Assembly (NCBI GenBank): GCA_945877235.1
Contig: CAMCRF010000014.1
Span: 1 to 38,957 of the forward strand
Reading direction: 5' to 3'
From: Bordetella parapertussis
Lineage (GTDB): Bacteria; Pseudomonadota; Gammaproteobacteria; Burkholderiales; Burkholderiaceae_A
Length of the DNA: 38,957 nucleotides
The notes under the pieces are model-generated. The model searched no databases, was not told the origin of the DNA, and saw only the letters and a program-made list of their open reading frames with translations. Positions 11,942-19,847 of this stretch are shown piece by piece (the first letter of the stretch is position 1; the number at the start of each line of letters is the position of its first letter). Position numbers and translations under genes: made by a program.

Positions 11942-12799
11942 ATGTCGATTCAGTTCCCGCTGCGCATCCTCCTTGTACTGATGCTCTCCCTCCTTCAGCC
12001 AGCCTTTGCGCAGTCCACACTAAGGGTGAGCACCATCCCGGAAGAAGCCGCCACAGAGCAGCTTCGAAAGTTTGGCCCGCTCACCAAATACCTCGAGAGC
12101 GCGCTCGGCATGCGTGTGGAGTTCACCCCAGTAAACGACTACCCCGCAGCGGTCGAGGCTTTGGTCAACAAACAGGTCGATCTGGTCTGGTTCGGTGGAT
12201 TCACCCATGTTCAGGCACAGCTTCGATCAGGCGGAAAAATCGTTGCCATCGCGCAGCGTGAAGAAGACACCCGATTTCGATCAGTCTTCATCGCAAGAAA
12301 AGATTCGGGTATTGGAAGCCTCTCCGACCTCAAGGGCCGCCAGTTCAGTTTTGGGTCCCCCTCGAGCACTTCGGGCAGCCTGATGCCGCGCTCTTTCATG
12401 CTCCAAGCTGGCATTGATCCCGAGCGAGACCTCAAGCGAGTCGCATACTCGGGCGCACACGACGCAACGATTGCATCGGTCGTGAGCGGCCGGGTCGATG
12501 CCGCAGCGCTTGACATTACGGTGTGGCAGAAGTTTGTCGAGGCGAAGAAGGTCGACACCACCAAGGTCGATGTGTTCTACACCACCCCACCCTACGTGAA
12601 CTACAACTGGTCTGTTCATGCAGACATGTCGCCCGCACTTCGCGAGCGCATTGCACAGGCCCTGTTTGCACTTGATCCGAGCACCCCAATCGGAAAAGAA
12701 ATCCTCACCCTGAATCGGGCAAGCCGATACATTCCGACCAAGTCCGAAAACTACAGCGGGCTTGAGAAGGCCGGTCGGAGTGCCGGGTTGATTAAGTAA
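11942..12799 (+). CDS. PhnD-like ABC substrate-binding protein (putative selenate/phosphite/phosphonate type)
   Basis: 285 residues. The signal peptide RILLVLMLSLLQPAFA ends at AFA/QS, so it acts in the periplasm. The body has the PhnD-family pattern: LRVSTIPEE, KYLESALGMRVEFTPVNDY, VDLVWFGGFTHVQAQ, FGSPSSTSGSLMPR (anion-binding Ser/Thr loop) and YSGAHDATIASV, then TTPPYVNYNW. From memory this pattern, with VQAQLRSGG and YSGAHDAT, fits the clade annotated as putative selenate-binding proteins better than classical PhnD, but the ligand is not shown by sequence. It lies 35 bases after the MntX-like gene and leads a four-gene ABC operon with its ATPase and two permeases. Confidence 0.85.
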   Translation: MSIQFPLRILLVLMLSLLQPAFAQSTLRVSTIPEEAATEQLRKFGPLTKYLESALGMRVEFTPVNDYPAAVEALVNKQVDLVWFGGFTHVQAQLRSGGKIVAIAQREEDTRFRSVFIARKDSGIGSLSDLKGRQFSFGSPSSTSGSLMPRSFMLQAGIDPERDLKRVAYSGAHDATIASVVSGRVDAAALDITVWQKFVEAKKVDTTKVDVFYTTPPYVNYNWSVHADMSPALRERIAQALFALDPSTPIGKEILTLNRASRYIPTKSENYSGLEKAGRSAGLIK

Positions 12800-12811
12800 G
12801 CAACGCACGCC

Positions 12812-13624
12812 ATGCATGTAACTCTGACGGCTGCCTCCGGCTGTCATCTCGCGGCTAAGCCTGGAGCTAGGCCCGCCGTGCGCCAGGTCTCGCTTCGCAT
12901 TGAAAAGGGCGAGCAGGTCGCTGTCATTGGGCCCTCCGGAGCCGGAAAGACCACGCTACTGCTGCTGGCTGCTGCCGCTCTTAAACCCTCCGAGGGACAG
13001 GTGCTGCTGGCAGACCAAGACCCATGGACTGTCTCGAGCACAGCGCTGCTCGCCATGCGTCGCCAGCTTTTCTACGCGCCACAGGTTCCACCGCTCCCCC
13101 CGCGCCAAAGGGTGGTAACCGCGCTCAATGCGGGACGACTTCCCTCCATGACACTCTGGGGTAGCCTGCGAGAGCTCATGTTTCCAGACGACATCGAACC
13201 CGCGCTAGAGGCCCTGCGGGCCTTCGATCTTGAGGAGAAGCTGTGGGAACGGGTCGACCGACTCTCAGGCGGAGAACGCCAGCGCGTGGGACTCGCGCGG
13301 GCACTCATGTCGCCAGCCCGGCTGTGGCTGATTGATGAGCCACTCTCTGCACTCGACCCAAGGCGAGCAGAGCAGGCCATACACACGCTCACACACACGG
13401 CTAAGCAAAGAGCGGTCACGCTGGTCACCAGCCTTCATCAGGTGAGTGTGGCCAGATCGGCCTTTCCCCGAATCGTTGGGCTCAGGCATGGCGAGTTGGC
13501 ATTTGACCTGCCCTCTGATCAAGTAACCGATGCGCTGCTCTCGGACCTCTATGCAAACGAGGAGCCCGTTGACACGGTGCCCATCGAGCTGCCCACCGCG
13601 CCAAAGATTGTTCATTGCCGCTAG
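12812..13624 (+). CDS. PhnC-like ABC transporter ATP-binding protein
   Basis: 270 residues. Walker A GPSGAGKT (40-47), Q-loop-like YAPQVPPLPPRQRV, signature [15 protein letters not shown], Walker B LWLIDEPLSALD and switch His in TSLHQVSVA. The helical domain has NAGRLPSMTLWGSL, matching the phosphonate/phosphite ATPase group in which a gap between Q-loop and signature includes an xxGRxxxxxxxxxL segment. It energises the two permeases that follow; it begins 12 bases after the binding-protein stop, and the first permease begins 25 bases after its own stop. Confidence 0.88.
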   Translation: MHVTLTAASGCHLAAKPGARPAVRQVSLRIEKGEQVAVIGPSGAGKTTLLLLAAAALKPSEGQVLLADQDPWTVSSTALLAMRRQLFYAPQVPPLPPRQRVVTALNAGRLPSMTLWGSLRELMFPDDIEPALEALRAFDLEEKLWERVDRLSGGERQRVGLARALMSPARLWLIDEPLSALDPRRAEQAIHTLTHTAKQRAVTLVTSLHQVSVARSAFPRIVGLRHGELAFDLPSDQVTDALLSDLYANEEPVDTVPIELPTAPKIVHCR

Positions 13625-13649
13625 TGGGTCCAGCCAAGGCCAATTGCGC

Positions 13650-14459
13650 ATGAGTAGAGACCCCGCATGGCTTGGCCGCGTATTTTGGATTTTGGCTGCA
13701 GCAGCCTTGCTCTGGCCCGCCTTGGTGGTGACCGAGTTCAGACCATGGGTGTTCTTTGACCCAGAGAACCTACGCGTCACTGCAACCTTTATTCGCGACT
13801 TCTTTCCGCCAGCGCTCGAGCCCGAGTTTTTGTGGCTTGTCCTCGGAGAGGCCTGGCGCACGATTGCCATTGCCACAGCCGGCATGACGCTCGCACTGAC
13901 CCTGGCCGTTCCGATCACGCTCATGGTCACGCGCGCACTGTCCATATCGTCCCTGAGCGGCGAGATGGGTCGCATACCGTATGCCGTGCGACAGGGCTTG
14001 CGCTGGCTTCTCATTCTTCTGCGCAGTATTCCCGAGTTGATCTGGGCACTGATCTTCGTGCGCGTGGTTGGGCTTGGCCCTGCGGCAGGTGTGTTGGCCA
14101 TTGCCCTGACCTATGCAGGCATGCTGGGTAAGGTGTACTCAGAGATTCTAGAGAGCGGTAGCACCGCGAGTGCAACCGGGCTGCTGCGCAATGGCGGTAG
14201 CCGAATGCAGGCATTCCTCTATGCGCTGCTGCCGCAGAATGCCTCGGAGCTCACGAGCTACACCGTCTATCGGTGGGAGTGCGCCATTCGGTCCTCTGCC
14301 GTGCTGGGCTTTGTTGGAGCGGGCGGCCTCGGGCAGCAAATGGACACCTCAATGCGCATGTTCAATGGCGGGGAGGTCGCCACCATGCTGATCGTTTTCG
14401 TTGCCTTGGTCGGCATCGCGGACTTGCTCAGTGCATGGCTTCGAAGGGTCATACGATGA
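13650..14459 (+). CDS. PhnE-like ABC transporter permease (first subunit)
   Basis: 269 residues with about six membrane spans. The PhnE-type signatures are LLRSIPELIWALIFVR and the EAA loop GLLRNGGSRMQAFLYALLPQ, followed by YRWECAIRSSAVLGFVGAGGLG. ATG 13650 was preferred because the frame upstream (from 13530) lies within the ATPase gene and is polar, non-membrane sequence. Its stop overlaps the second permease start as ATGA. It probably forms a heterodimeric channel with the next product. Confidence 0.87.
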   Translation: MSRDPAWLGRVFWILAAAALLWPALVVTEFRPWVFFDPENLRVTATFIRDFFPPALEPEFLWLVLGEAWRTIAIATAGMTLALTLAVPITLMVTRALSISSLSGEMGRIPYAVRQGLRWLLILLRSIPELIWALIFVRVVGLGPAAGVLAIALTYAGMLGKVYSEILESGSTASATGLLRNGGSRMQAFLYALLPQNASELTSYTVYRWECAIRSSAVLGFVGAGGLGQQMDTSMRMFNGGEVATMLIVFVALVGIADLLSAWLRRVIR

Positions 14460-15265
14460 GGCCGCAGATGCCTGAAAACAGAACCTGGATTCGCTGGAAT
14501 TGCTCGGTCTGCTGGGTTAGCTTTGGGCTTATTGCCTTGGTCATTGCGAGCTTCTGGTCCCTGAACCTAGACCTCGGTCGACTCTTCTCAGTCGATGGGA
14601 TCACACGCATCGCAAAGTTCGTGGGTGAGCTGACCACTCCCAACCTAGATGCTGCATTCCTGTGGCGTATTGCGGCGGCGGCGCTTGAGACCATTGCCAT
14701 GTCTGCCTTTGGCACCGTGCTTGCAGCACTTCTCGGACTGCTGATTGCACTCGCTGCCTCTAACCGTGGCATAGGCTCTGGCATCGTGCGGATCGGCCTG
14801 AAGCTCCTCTTAAATGGGCTTCGGTCGATCCCAGAATTGATTTGGGCTGCACTCTTGCTGATTTCTGCCGGACTTGGGCCATTTGCGGGAACCCTGGCGC
14901 TTGCTCTGCATACTACCGGTGTGCTGGGCAGACTGTTTACGGAGGCGCTCGAGAATGCACCGACAGAGCCCGACGACGTTCTGCGCATGCAAGGGGTTGG
15001 AGGCACGCAAATATTCTTTTTTGCAACGCTCCCAACCCTGCTGCCGCAGCTTGTGTCTTATAGCCTTTATCGGTGGGAGAACAACATCAGAGCCGCAACG
15101 ATTCTGGGTGTAGTTGGTGGGGGTGGCCTGGGGCAGATGCTGTCGTTCCACATGGGACTCTTTCAGATGCAAGAGACCAGCAGCATTCTGCTCAGCATGA
15201 TTCTGCTGGTGATTCTGGTCGATGCGCTGTCGTATTGGGCGCGACAGAGAATCGACAGCGCCTAG
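14456..15265 (+). CDS. PhnE-like ABC transporter permease (second subunit)
   Basis: 269 residues, paralogous to the preceding permease and of equal length: LLNGLRSIPELIWAALLLIS aligns with its partner, and YRWENNIRAATILGVVGGGGLG repeats the end of the EAA region. The two genes look like an old tandem duplication that became a heterodimeric pore. ATG 14456 overlaps the previous stop by four bases. The gene ends 19 bases from the convergent DUF2805 gene. Confidence 0.87.
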   Translation: MRPQMPENRTWIRWNCSVCWVSFGLIALVIASFWSLNLDLGRLFSVDGITRIAKFVGELTTPNLDAAFLWRIAAAALETIAMSAFGTVLAALLGLLIALAASNRGIGSGIVRIGLKLLLNGLRSIPELIWAALLLISAGLGPFAGTLALALHTTGVLGRLFTEALENAPTEPDDVLRMQGVGGTQIFFFATLPTLLPQLVSYSLYRWENNIRAATILGVVGGGGLGQMLSFHMGLFQMQETSSILLSMILLVILVDALSYWARQRIDSA

Positions 15266-15284
15266 GCAGTGTCTCGCCGACGGC

Positions 15285-15611
15285 CTAACAATTTGCTCGC
15301 CGATGATCGGCGACAGATGCATCACTGAATTTCATCTCAGGGTCTCTGAGAGCGCGATGCTTGGTGACGCGGCCTTTCATGCGCTCGCGCCACATTCGGA
15401 AAGAGCTGGGCTTGAGCTGCCTGCGCATGAGACGAATGACATCGGACTCTGACCAGCCCGTTCGCTCATAAATGGTCTCGAAGGCAGTGCGATCCTCCCA
15501 TGCCATCTGAATGATGAAGGACTTATCGCCATCGGAGAGACCAAGGAGGCGTTGAGAAAACGTGTCTGCCAAAAGGGTAGCTTTCGAAAAATAGGTGGTA
15601 GTGTGCCTCAA
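15285..15611 (-). CDS. DUF2805 / TIGR03643-type small protein
   Basis: 108 residues from a TTG at 15611. The core IIQMAWEDRTAFETIYERTG, then IRLMRRQLKPSSFRMWRERM and GRVTKH, is the DUF2805 pattern, a small helical protein with an HTH-like appearance and no assigned function. The family usually has about 75-90 residues starting shortly before the IIxMAWED motif, so the true start may lie inside this frame; no in-frame ATG precedes that motif, and the TTG start is two bases from the divergent coq7 ATG. The stop region forms a TCGCCGA/TCGGCGA hairpin (15297-15313) without a convincing T-run. Confidence 0.65.
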   Translation of the reverse strand: MRHTTTYFSKATLLADTFSQRLLGLSDGDKSFIIQMAWEDRTAFETIYERTGWSESDVIRLMRRQLKPSSFRMWRERMKGRVTKHRALRDPEMKFSDASVADHRRANC

Positions 15612-15613
15612 TC

Positions 15614-16147
15614 ATGTCGCAACCCCTCTCTGATTACCTTCTTCGCGAGCTGCGCTCTGACCACGCTGGCGAGACCGGTGCGGTTTACATTTACAAGGGC
15701 ATAAAGACCGTTGCGAAATGGCGCAAAGACACGGAGCTGATTGCCTTTGCTGATGCACATGGCGCAACGGAGGCCGACCACCTGCGCGAGGTGTCTGAAT
15801 GGCTGCCGGCGCCCCAACGCAGCCTTCTTTTGGGCCCTTGGCGCCTTGCGGGATGGCTGACAGGCGCCCTCCCCTGCCTATTTGGACGCCGTGCGGTTTA
15901 CGCCACCATTGCTGCGGTTGAGACCTTTGTGGACCAACACTACCAACAGCAGATCGATCACCTCAGGGGCTCGGGTGGGCCAGAGGGCTTGTTGCCACTC
16001 TTGGTCAGGTGCCAAGCGGACGAGCAGCATCATCGCGATGAGTCTGCTGCCCTAGTGGACGCCGCGCCCGGCATGCTCTTGCGCACGTGGTGCTGGACAG
16101 TTGGATGGGGTTCGTCTGCTGCCGTTGTGTTGGCCCGCCGGGTGTAG
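15614..16147 (+). CDS. coq7: Coq7-family di-iron demethoxyubiquinone hydroxylase
   Basis: 177 residues. The carboxylate-bridged di-iron site is complete: E20 (DHAGETGA), E53 and H56 (EADHL), E103 (ETFVDQHY), and E137 with H140 (ADEQHHRDE). Coq7 hydroxylates 2-octaprenyl-3-methyl-6-methoxy-benzoquinol in late ubiquinone synthesis at the inner membrane. The loop after residue 70 is shorter than in typical betaproteobacterial Coq7 (about 200 residues), but all ligands are kept. The ATG at 15614 is two bases from the TTG of the divergent DUF2805 gene. Confidence 0.88.
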   Translation: MSQPLSDYLLRELRSDHAGETGAVYIYKGIKTVAKWRKDTELIAFADAHGATEADHLREVSEWLPAPQRSLLLGPWRLAGWLTGALPCLFGRRAVYATIAAVETFVDQHYQQQIDHLRGSGGPEGLLPLLVRCQADEQHHRDESAALVDAAPGMLLRTWCWTVGWGSSAAVVLARRV

Positions 16148-16305
16148 TGACTGCCCAGAGATCAAGACCATTGAAATCTGCCTCCGAAAGTTGCCGGTGC
16201 GGTCTGGCAACGGATCCCTGGGCGTGCGCTTGACGCTTGATGCTGCTGCGAGTGCGCGTCTGCGCAGCGTGGGTTAGGCCGACAATCGTTTGGTATGGAG
16301 TTCGC
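16148..16305. other. Intergenic gap with a GTTGCC/GGCAAC hairpin
   Basis: 158 bases between the convergent coq7 and GNAT genes. A perfect 6-base inverted repeat with a 10-base loop lies at 16190-16211, but no T-run follows on either side. I see no gene. The hairpin could be a weak bidirectional terminator. Confidence 0.3.
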
Positions 16306-16845
16306 TCACCAAAAAACAGGATTCGCTAGCGCTGGTACACAAGTCGAACGACCCTTCAGCGGCGACCATGATTTATCCTTGAGGGCCAACCCAAGCCAGC
16401 CCTCTGGCTGTCGGAGGGGGAACGGTGCCATCGCATCCGCTTCACTCACAGGCTGAAAACCAACCTTGTTGTAAAAGTTTGGGTCGCCGTATGTCATTGC
16501 TACGTCTACGCCGGCCTCACGCATTAGACTCAGGCCATATCCAATCATAGTCTGCCCAACGCCGGTACCCTGGGCGGTGGGCACAACAGCTACAGGCGAG
16601 AGCAAGAAGATCTCTCGCGTGTCATTTTCAAACCTTAGTCGTGTGAAGACACAGCCAGCGATTAGCGTCCCGTGGGCCTCCGCCGCAATGGCATAGATAT
16701 CGTTTGGGGCGGTGCCGGACAAAAGGTCCTCGACGAGCCCCGCAATTAAATCACCCTCATCTGCCCCCTCGGAGTCTGTGAAAGCTTGCCGAAAGCTTTG
16801 TACATACGCCTGCTCCCGACTCCTAGAGACCAGACGGAGCCTCAT
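16306..16845 (-). CDS. GNAT-family N-acetyltransferase (YhbS-like)
   Basis: 179 residues. The acetyl-CoA pyrophosphate loop is in VVPTAQGTGVGQTMIGYGL, preceded by the beta strand IFLLSPVAV, and followed by VAMTYGDPNFYNKVGF, the YGxxxxYxxxGF end typical of the YhbS subgroup. The acceptor is unknown. ATG 16845 overlaps the stop of the upstream metallo-beta-lactamase-fold gene (ATGA), so they are coupled. Confidence 0.85.
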   Translation of the reverse strand: MRLRLVSRSREQAYVQSFRQAFTDSEGADEGDLIAGLVEDLLSGTAPNDIYAIAAEAHGTLIAGCVFTRLRFENDTREIFLLSPVAVVPTAQGTGVGQTMIGYGLSLMREAGVDVAMTYGDPNFYNKVGFQPVSEADAMAPFPLRQPEGWLGLALKDKSWSPLKGRSTCVPALANPVFW

Positions 16846-17783
16846 GGATTCGCCTCAAAATCAACAAAGACGCGATTCATGTTGGCCCGGTGGAGCTCGG
16901 CAAAGTTCGCCAGATGCATAAACTGTGAGGGCTGGGCGAACTTATCTAGGGTCTCGCCAATGGAGTCCATATTGCGGGCTGCAGCGCCCACGTTGCTGAT
17001 CAGAAACGCATAGTAGTCGCCCGTCTCACGCTTGGCTTGGGCGAGGTCGGTCACCCTTCCGTGACCCGGTACAACATATTTTGGATTGAAGGCAACCAGG
17101 CGCTCGAATGCTGCCAGTGCCTTGCGCACACTCGATTGGGGTAAAACACCCAAGATCCGGTCCACGTAGACCAAGTCCCCAGTAAACATCACCGAGGCGC
17201 TCGGAAAGTAGATCATGGTGTCACCAGGGTAGTGGGCATTCGTCTCAACCCACTGAATGCGCACACCGTCGATGGTGAGCGCTGCCTCCGGTGCGGAACT
17301 GATGTCAGTGGCATACGCTGGATTAGTGCCAGACAGCTGTGGGCCAACAAAGCGCTTTAATGAATCGATTTGCTGCTGAGCCGATGCACGCTGAGTCTTT
17401 ACGGTGCCCGACATGGCATACACGCGGGCCCCCTGCTTAGCGAAGTACTCGTTACCCAGCCAACGGTGATCCTGTGACCCAGTATTTAGAACCCACCGAA
17501 TGGGCTTTGGTGTAACGACTCGGACTGCCTTTTGGAGCATGGCGGCACCGTGTTCACTGGCCCCGCTGTCGATCAAGATGACACCAGTCTCGGTCACGAC
17601 GAACCCGTAATTTGCATTTAGACCTGCATTGGCCTCGCTGCGTTGCCCCAGAGGCCCAACGATTGCATAAAAGTTGTCTGTAATTTTGGTGGCTCGCGGA
17701 ACATAAATTTGCTCGGCACCAACGGCCGATGCGCTTAGGGCAAGCAAGAGGACCAGGAGACTTTGGGACAGCAGACGGAACAT
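16842..17783 (-). CDS. Exported metallo-beta-lactamase-fold protein with a degenerate first metal motif
   Basis: 313 residues with a signal peptide (LLVLLLALSASAVGA, cleavage near GAEQ), so periplasmic. Most of the MBL metal site is present: H in NAHYPGD, D in FTGDLVY and H in VPGHGR. The usual THxHxDH loop instead reads NTGSQDHRWLGN: the first two His are replaced, while Asp-His remains. That would lose most of metal site 1 and leave site 2. I recall NTGGQDH-type sequences in related proteins, so this may be a family trait rather than damage. ATG 17783 is chosen for the signal peptide; the frame extends to 17858 without homology. The substrate is unknown. It is coupled to the GNAT gene downstream. 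Confidence 0.75.
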   Translation of the reverse strand: MFRLLSQSLLVLLLALSASAVGAEQIYVPRATKITDNFYAIVGPLGQRSEANAGLNANYGFVVTETGVILIDSGASEHGAAMLQKAVRVVTPKPIRWVLNTGSQDHRWLGNEYFAKQGARVYAMSGTVKTQRASAQQQIDSLKRFVGPQLSGTNPAYATDISSAPEAALTIDGVRIQWVETNAHYPGDTMIYFPSASVMFTGDLVYVDRILGVLPQSSVRKALAAFERLVAFNPKYVVPGHGRVTDLAQAKRETGDYYAFLISNVGAAARNMDSIGETLDKFAQPSQFMHLANFAELHRANMNRVFVDFEANP

Positions 17784-17919
17784 GAATGGGCCTTTCAATG
17801 AGGAACCCAAGGTCGTGGGGGGTGCAGCGGTATCTTGGGTTGAGAAGAGGCCGCACATTTCGGGTTCTTAGTTGATAAATCGAGGCGTGGGCGCCCCCTA
17901 TCACTCCTTGGCCTCATCG

Positions 17920-18579
17920 TTACCCTTCCTTACCTAGGAGAGAATCACAGTCGCGATGCACCCCTTTTTTTAAAACGAAATAATTGTAAGACTGCTCACC
18001 GCCGGACGGAGTCGTGTGAACCTGCGCCTCTGAATAAACCAGGTCGAACCAAGGAGAGAAGTCCTCAATGATTTCGCTCAACCCACAACGACGCACCGGT
18101 AAAGAATTGCACATTTCCGGGCCGTCTGGCGCGAATGTACCCAGTACGACAATTCCTGTGGCGGCTAGGAATTGGTGAGCCCTTTTGACATACACCTCCC
18201 GATCGGCCTTTGCTGTGAGGAAGTGGAACACAGCGCGATCATGCCAAACGTCATACCCCGATTGGCGCAGCGACGGGCAGTCCAGTACATTTCCGATCAC
18301 GCTGGTAATTGCCTCATCGCCATTCAATCTTGAGCGCGTGATCGCGAGCGCCTCAGCGGACAGGTCCAGCAGCGTGATGTCTAAACAGCCATCTTCAATC
18401 ATGTGATCCGCAAAGACGGATGCCCCGGCACCGACATCAATGACCGCAGCTTCCCTCGCTGGAACGGACAGGTAACTCATCACCAGCCGACGAGAGGTAT
18501 CGAGCGAGGCGGCATACCATCCCAATGCCTCGACTGGCTTGGTCTGGTAGGCGGCAATCCATTGTTCGGCCGACTTCAC
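17920..18579 (-). CDS. Class I SAM-dependent methyltransferase
   Basis: 219 residues. SAM-binding motif I is VIDVGAGASVFADHM, motif II ITLLDLSAEAL, and the YDVWHDRAVFHFLT segment marks a small, widespread methyltransferase group whose substrate is not established. The downstream GTFAPDGPEMCNSLPV holds one of several cysteines. It follows the small exported protein gene by 69 bases on the same strand, and 136 bases separate it from the MBL-fold gene. Divergence of the whole set from an ArsR-rhodanese regulator suggests a role in metalloid or reactive-sulfur handling, which is inference. Confidence 0.8.
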   Translation of the reverse strand: MKSAEQWIAAYQTKPVEALGWYAASLDTSRRLVMSYLSVPAREAAVIDVGAGASVFADHMIEDGCLDITLLDLSAEALAITRSRLNGDEAITSVIGNVLDCPSLRQSGYDVWHDRAVFHFLTAKADREVYVKRAHQFLAATGIVVLGTFAPDGPEMCNSLPVRRCGLSEIIEDFSPWFDLVYSEAQVHTTPSGGEQSYNYFVLKKGVHRDCDSLLGKEG

Positions 18580-18648
18580 AGAGATCGTCGCTCCATTGAG
18601 ATCGGCCTCTTCATGTTGGTCTTCAGTGATTGGTGTTTCTGGCTCGCG

Positions 18649-18939
18649 CTACTTGCCGGTCTTGATCACATCTTTGAGCTGATCAAATCCTGGTCTCACG
18701 CTGGTGTTGAATAGCTTTCCTGCCTTTCCATGCTTGGGCGCGCCGTCCATCTCTAGCTGATCAGCAATCTGCATATTGGTGTTGCATCGGGTCCCTGGCG
18801 GGTCTTGTTGGACAAAGACCAGAACTTTTTGGCCGTTGACCTCAGAGGGAACTGGCGGTGCTGCGGATTGGGCGAATGCAAAACTGGACCAGACGACTAG
18901 CGCGCTTGCGGCTAGACTGGATTTAAAGGTAGTTTTCAC
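18649..18939 (-). CDS. Small exported protein of unknown function
   Basis: 96 residues. A clear Sec signal peptide (SLAASALVVWSSFAFAQS, cleavage at AFA/QS) leaves about 72 mature residues rich in Lys and Asp with a single Cys in GTRCNTNMQ. No family is recognised. The mature part VNGQKVLVFVQQDPPGTRC may form strands. It is the first gene of the minus-strand set facing the ArsR-rhodanese regulator, so it is probably the most directly controlled target. Confidence 0.65.
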   Translation of the reverse strand: MKTTFKSSLAASALVVWSSFAFAQSAAPPVPSEVNGQKVLVFVQQDPPGTRCNTNMQIADQLEMDGAPKHGKAGKLFNTSVRPGFDQLKDVIKTGK

Positions 18940-18964
18940 GTTCAGCGCCCCCTTTTGATTAATG

Positions 18965-18984
18965 ATTCAATTGATTTATTGAAT
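18965..18984. promoter_or_regulatory. Palindromic operator candidate for the ArsR-rhodanese regulator
   Basis: ATTCAAT-TGATTT-ATTGAAT, a perfect 7-base inverted repeat in the 66-base AT-rich gap between the divergent small exported protein gene and the arsR-rhodanese gene. ArsR-family dimers bind such AT-rich palindromes, and the placement would allow control of both directions. The spacing differs from the ATTC-N8-GAAT site I recall for SqrR/BigR sulfide sensors. Confidence 0.6.
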
Positions 18985-19005
18985 ATTAGAGATTAAAAAG
19001 CACCG

Positions 19006-19674
19006 ATGATTCAAAGTCAAGCCTTCAAACCCCAGTTGTTTGAGCAGTTCGCCCGAATTGGCCAAGCCCTTGCCTCTGGGCCTCGCCTTGAAATCCTGGA
19101 ACTCTTGATTCAAGCGCCTAGGAATGTCGACTCCATCGCTAAGGTGATGCGGCTTCCCATAGCAAACATTTCGCAACACCTGCAAACACTCAAGCAAGCA
19201 GGGCTGGTACGCGCGGCGCGAGAGGGCCGCATGATGATTTACAGCGTGAGCGGCTCAGATGTCATCGAACTCCTTTTGTTACTGCAAAAAATTGCCAGAG
19301 ATCGATTCGCCGAAATCGATCGGCTCGTAGATGCCTATCTCAACAGCAGAGATGACTTAGATGCACTCTCAGTCGATGAGGTACTTGCTCGGGCACGCAA
19401 AGGCGAGGTTGTGATTCTTGATGTGAGACCCCGCGAGGAATATGCGGCAGGGCATCTCAAGGGCGCACTGAATCTAACGCTTGAGGAGCTCGAGGAGCGA
19501 CTTGCTGATCTGCCAAAAGACAAGACCATCGTTGCATACTGCCGTGGAACGTACTGCATTCTGTCGTTTGATGCCGTCAAATCGCTGCGCGAAAAGGGCT
19601 ACAACGCCAGACGCGTAGCCGACGGCATTCCAGAGTGGCTAGTTGCCAATCTAAAGCTCGTTAAAACCAAATAA
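19006..19674 (+). CDS. ArsR-family regulator fused to a rhodanese domain
   Basis: 222 residues. Residues ~10-100 form an ArsR winged helix (ARIGQALASGPRLEILELL, then recognition helix PIANISQHLQTLKQAGLV and wing REGRMMIYSV). Residues ~120-215 form a rhodanese domain (VVILDVRPREEYAAGHLKGA) with the active loop YCRGTYC, which holds two Cys that could form a persulfide or disulfide. No other Cys is seen in the DNA-binding half, so sensing probably runs through the rhodanese loop. Such fusions are thought to respond to sulfane sulfur or metalloids. It is divergent from the exported protein, methyltransferase, MBL and GNAT genes. Confidence 0.9.
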   Translation: MIQSQAFKPQLFEQFARIGQALASGPRLEILELLIQAPRNVDSIAKVMRLPIANISQHLQTLKQAGLVRAAREGRMMIYSVSGSDVIELLLLLQKIARDRFAEIDRLVDAYLNSRDDLDALSVDEVLARARKGEVVILDVRPREEYAAGHLKGALNLTLEELEERLADLPKDKTIVAYCRGTYCILSFDAVKSLREKGYNARRVADGIPEWLVANLKLVKTK

Positions 19675-19696
19675 CGTTTTCATCGAAGCTCTAGCC

Positions 19697-19722
19697 ACAC
19701 TGAGGAAAAGGGGAAGACCGAA
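19697..19722 (+). pseudogene. Short brnA-like fragment
   Basis: 26 bases match the interior of the intact brnA gene (25313-25338) at 24 positions. The plus frame reads EALATLRKRGRP, against LARATLRKGGRP in BrnA. No start or full domain remains. The rest of the 173-base gap (19675-19847) contains nothing else I can support. Confidence 0.45.
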
Positions 19723-19847
19723 TTTTTCGCGCGCCAGACTCTCCAATCGAGTGATTTCAATTGATCTGAAAAGACCACGCTATCCATGCCGTCGACCTGG
19801 GTCACGACCTCAAAGGCATACCCCCGCGCCTGCCTGCGCCTATCCAA

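Noticed and set aside
15297..15313. Bidirectional terminator between permease and DUF2805 genes
   Set aside because: The hairpin is perfect, but it lies in the coding end of the DUF2805 gene and no T-run follows on either side.
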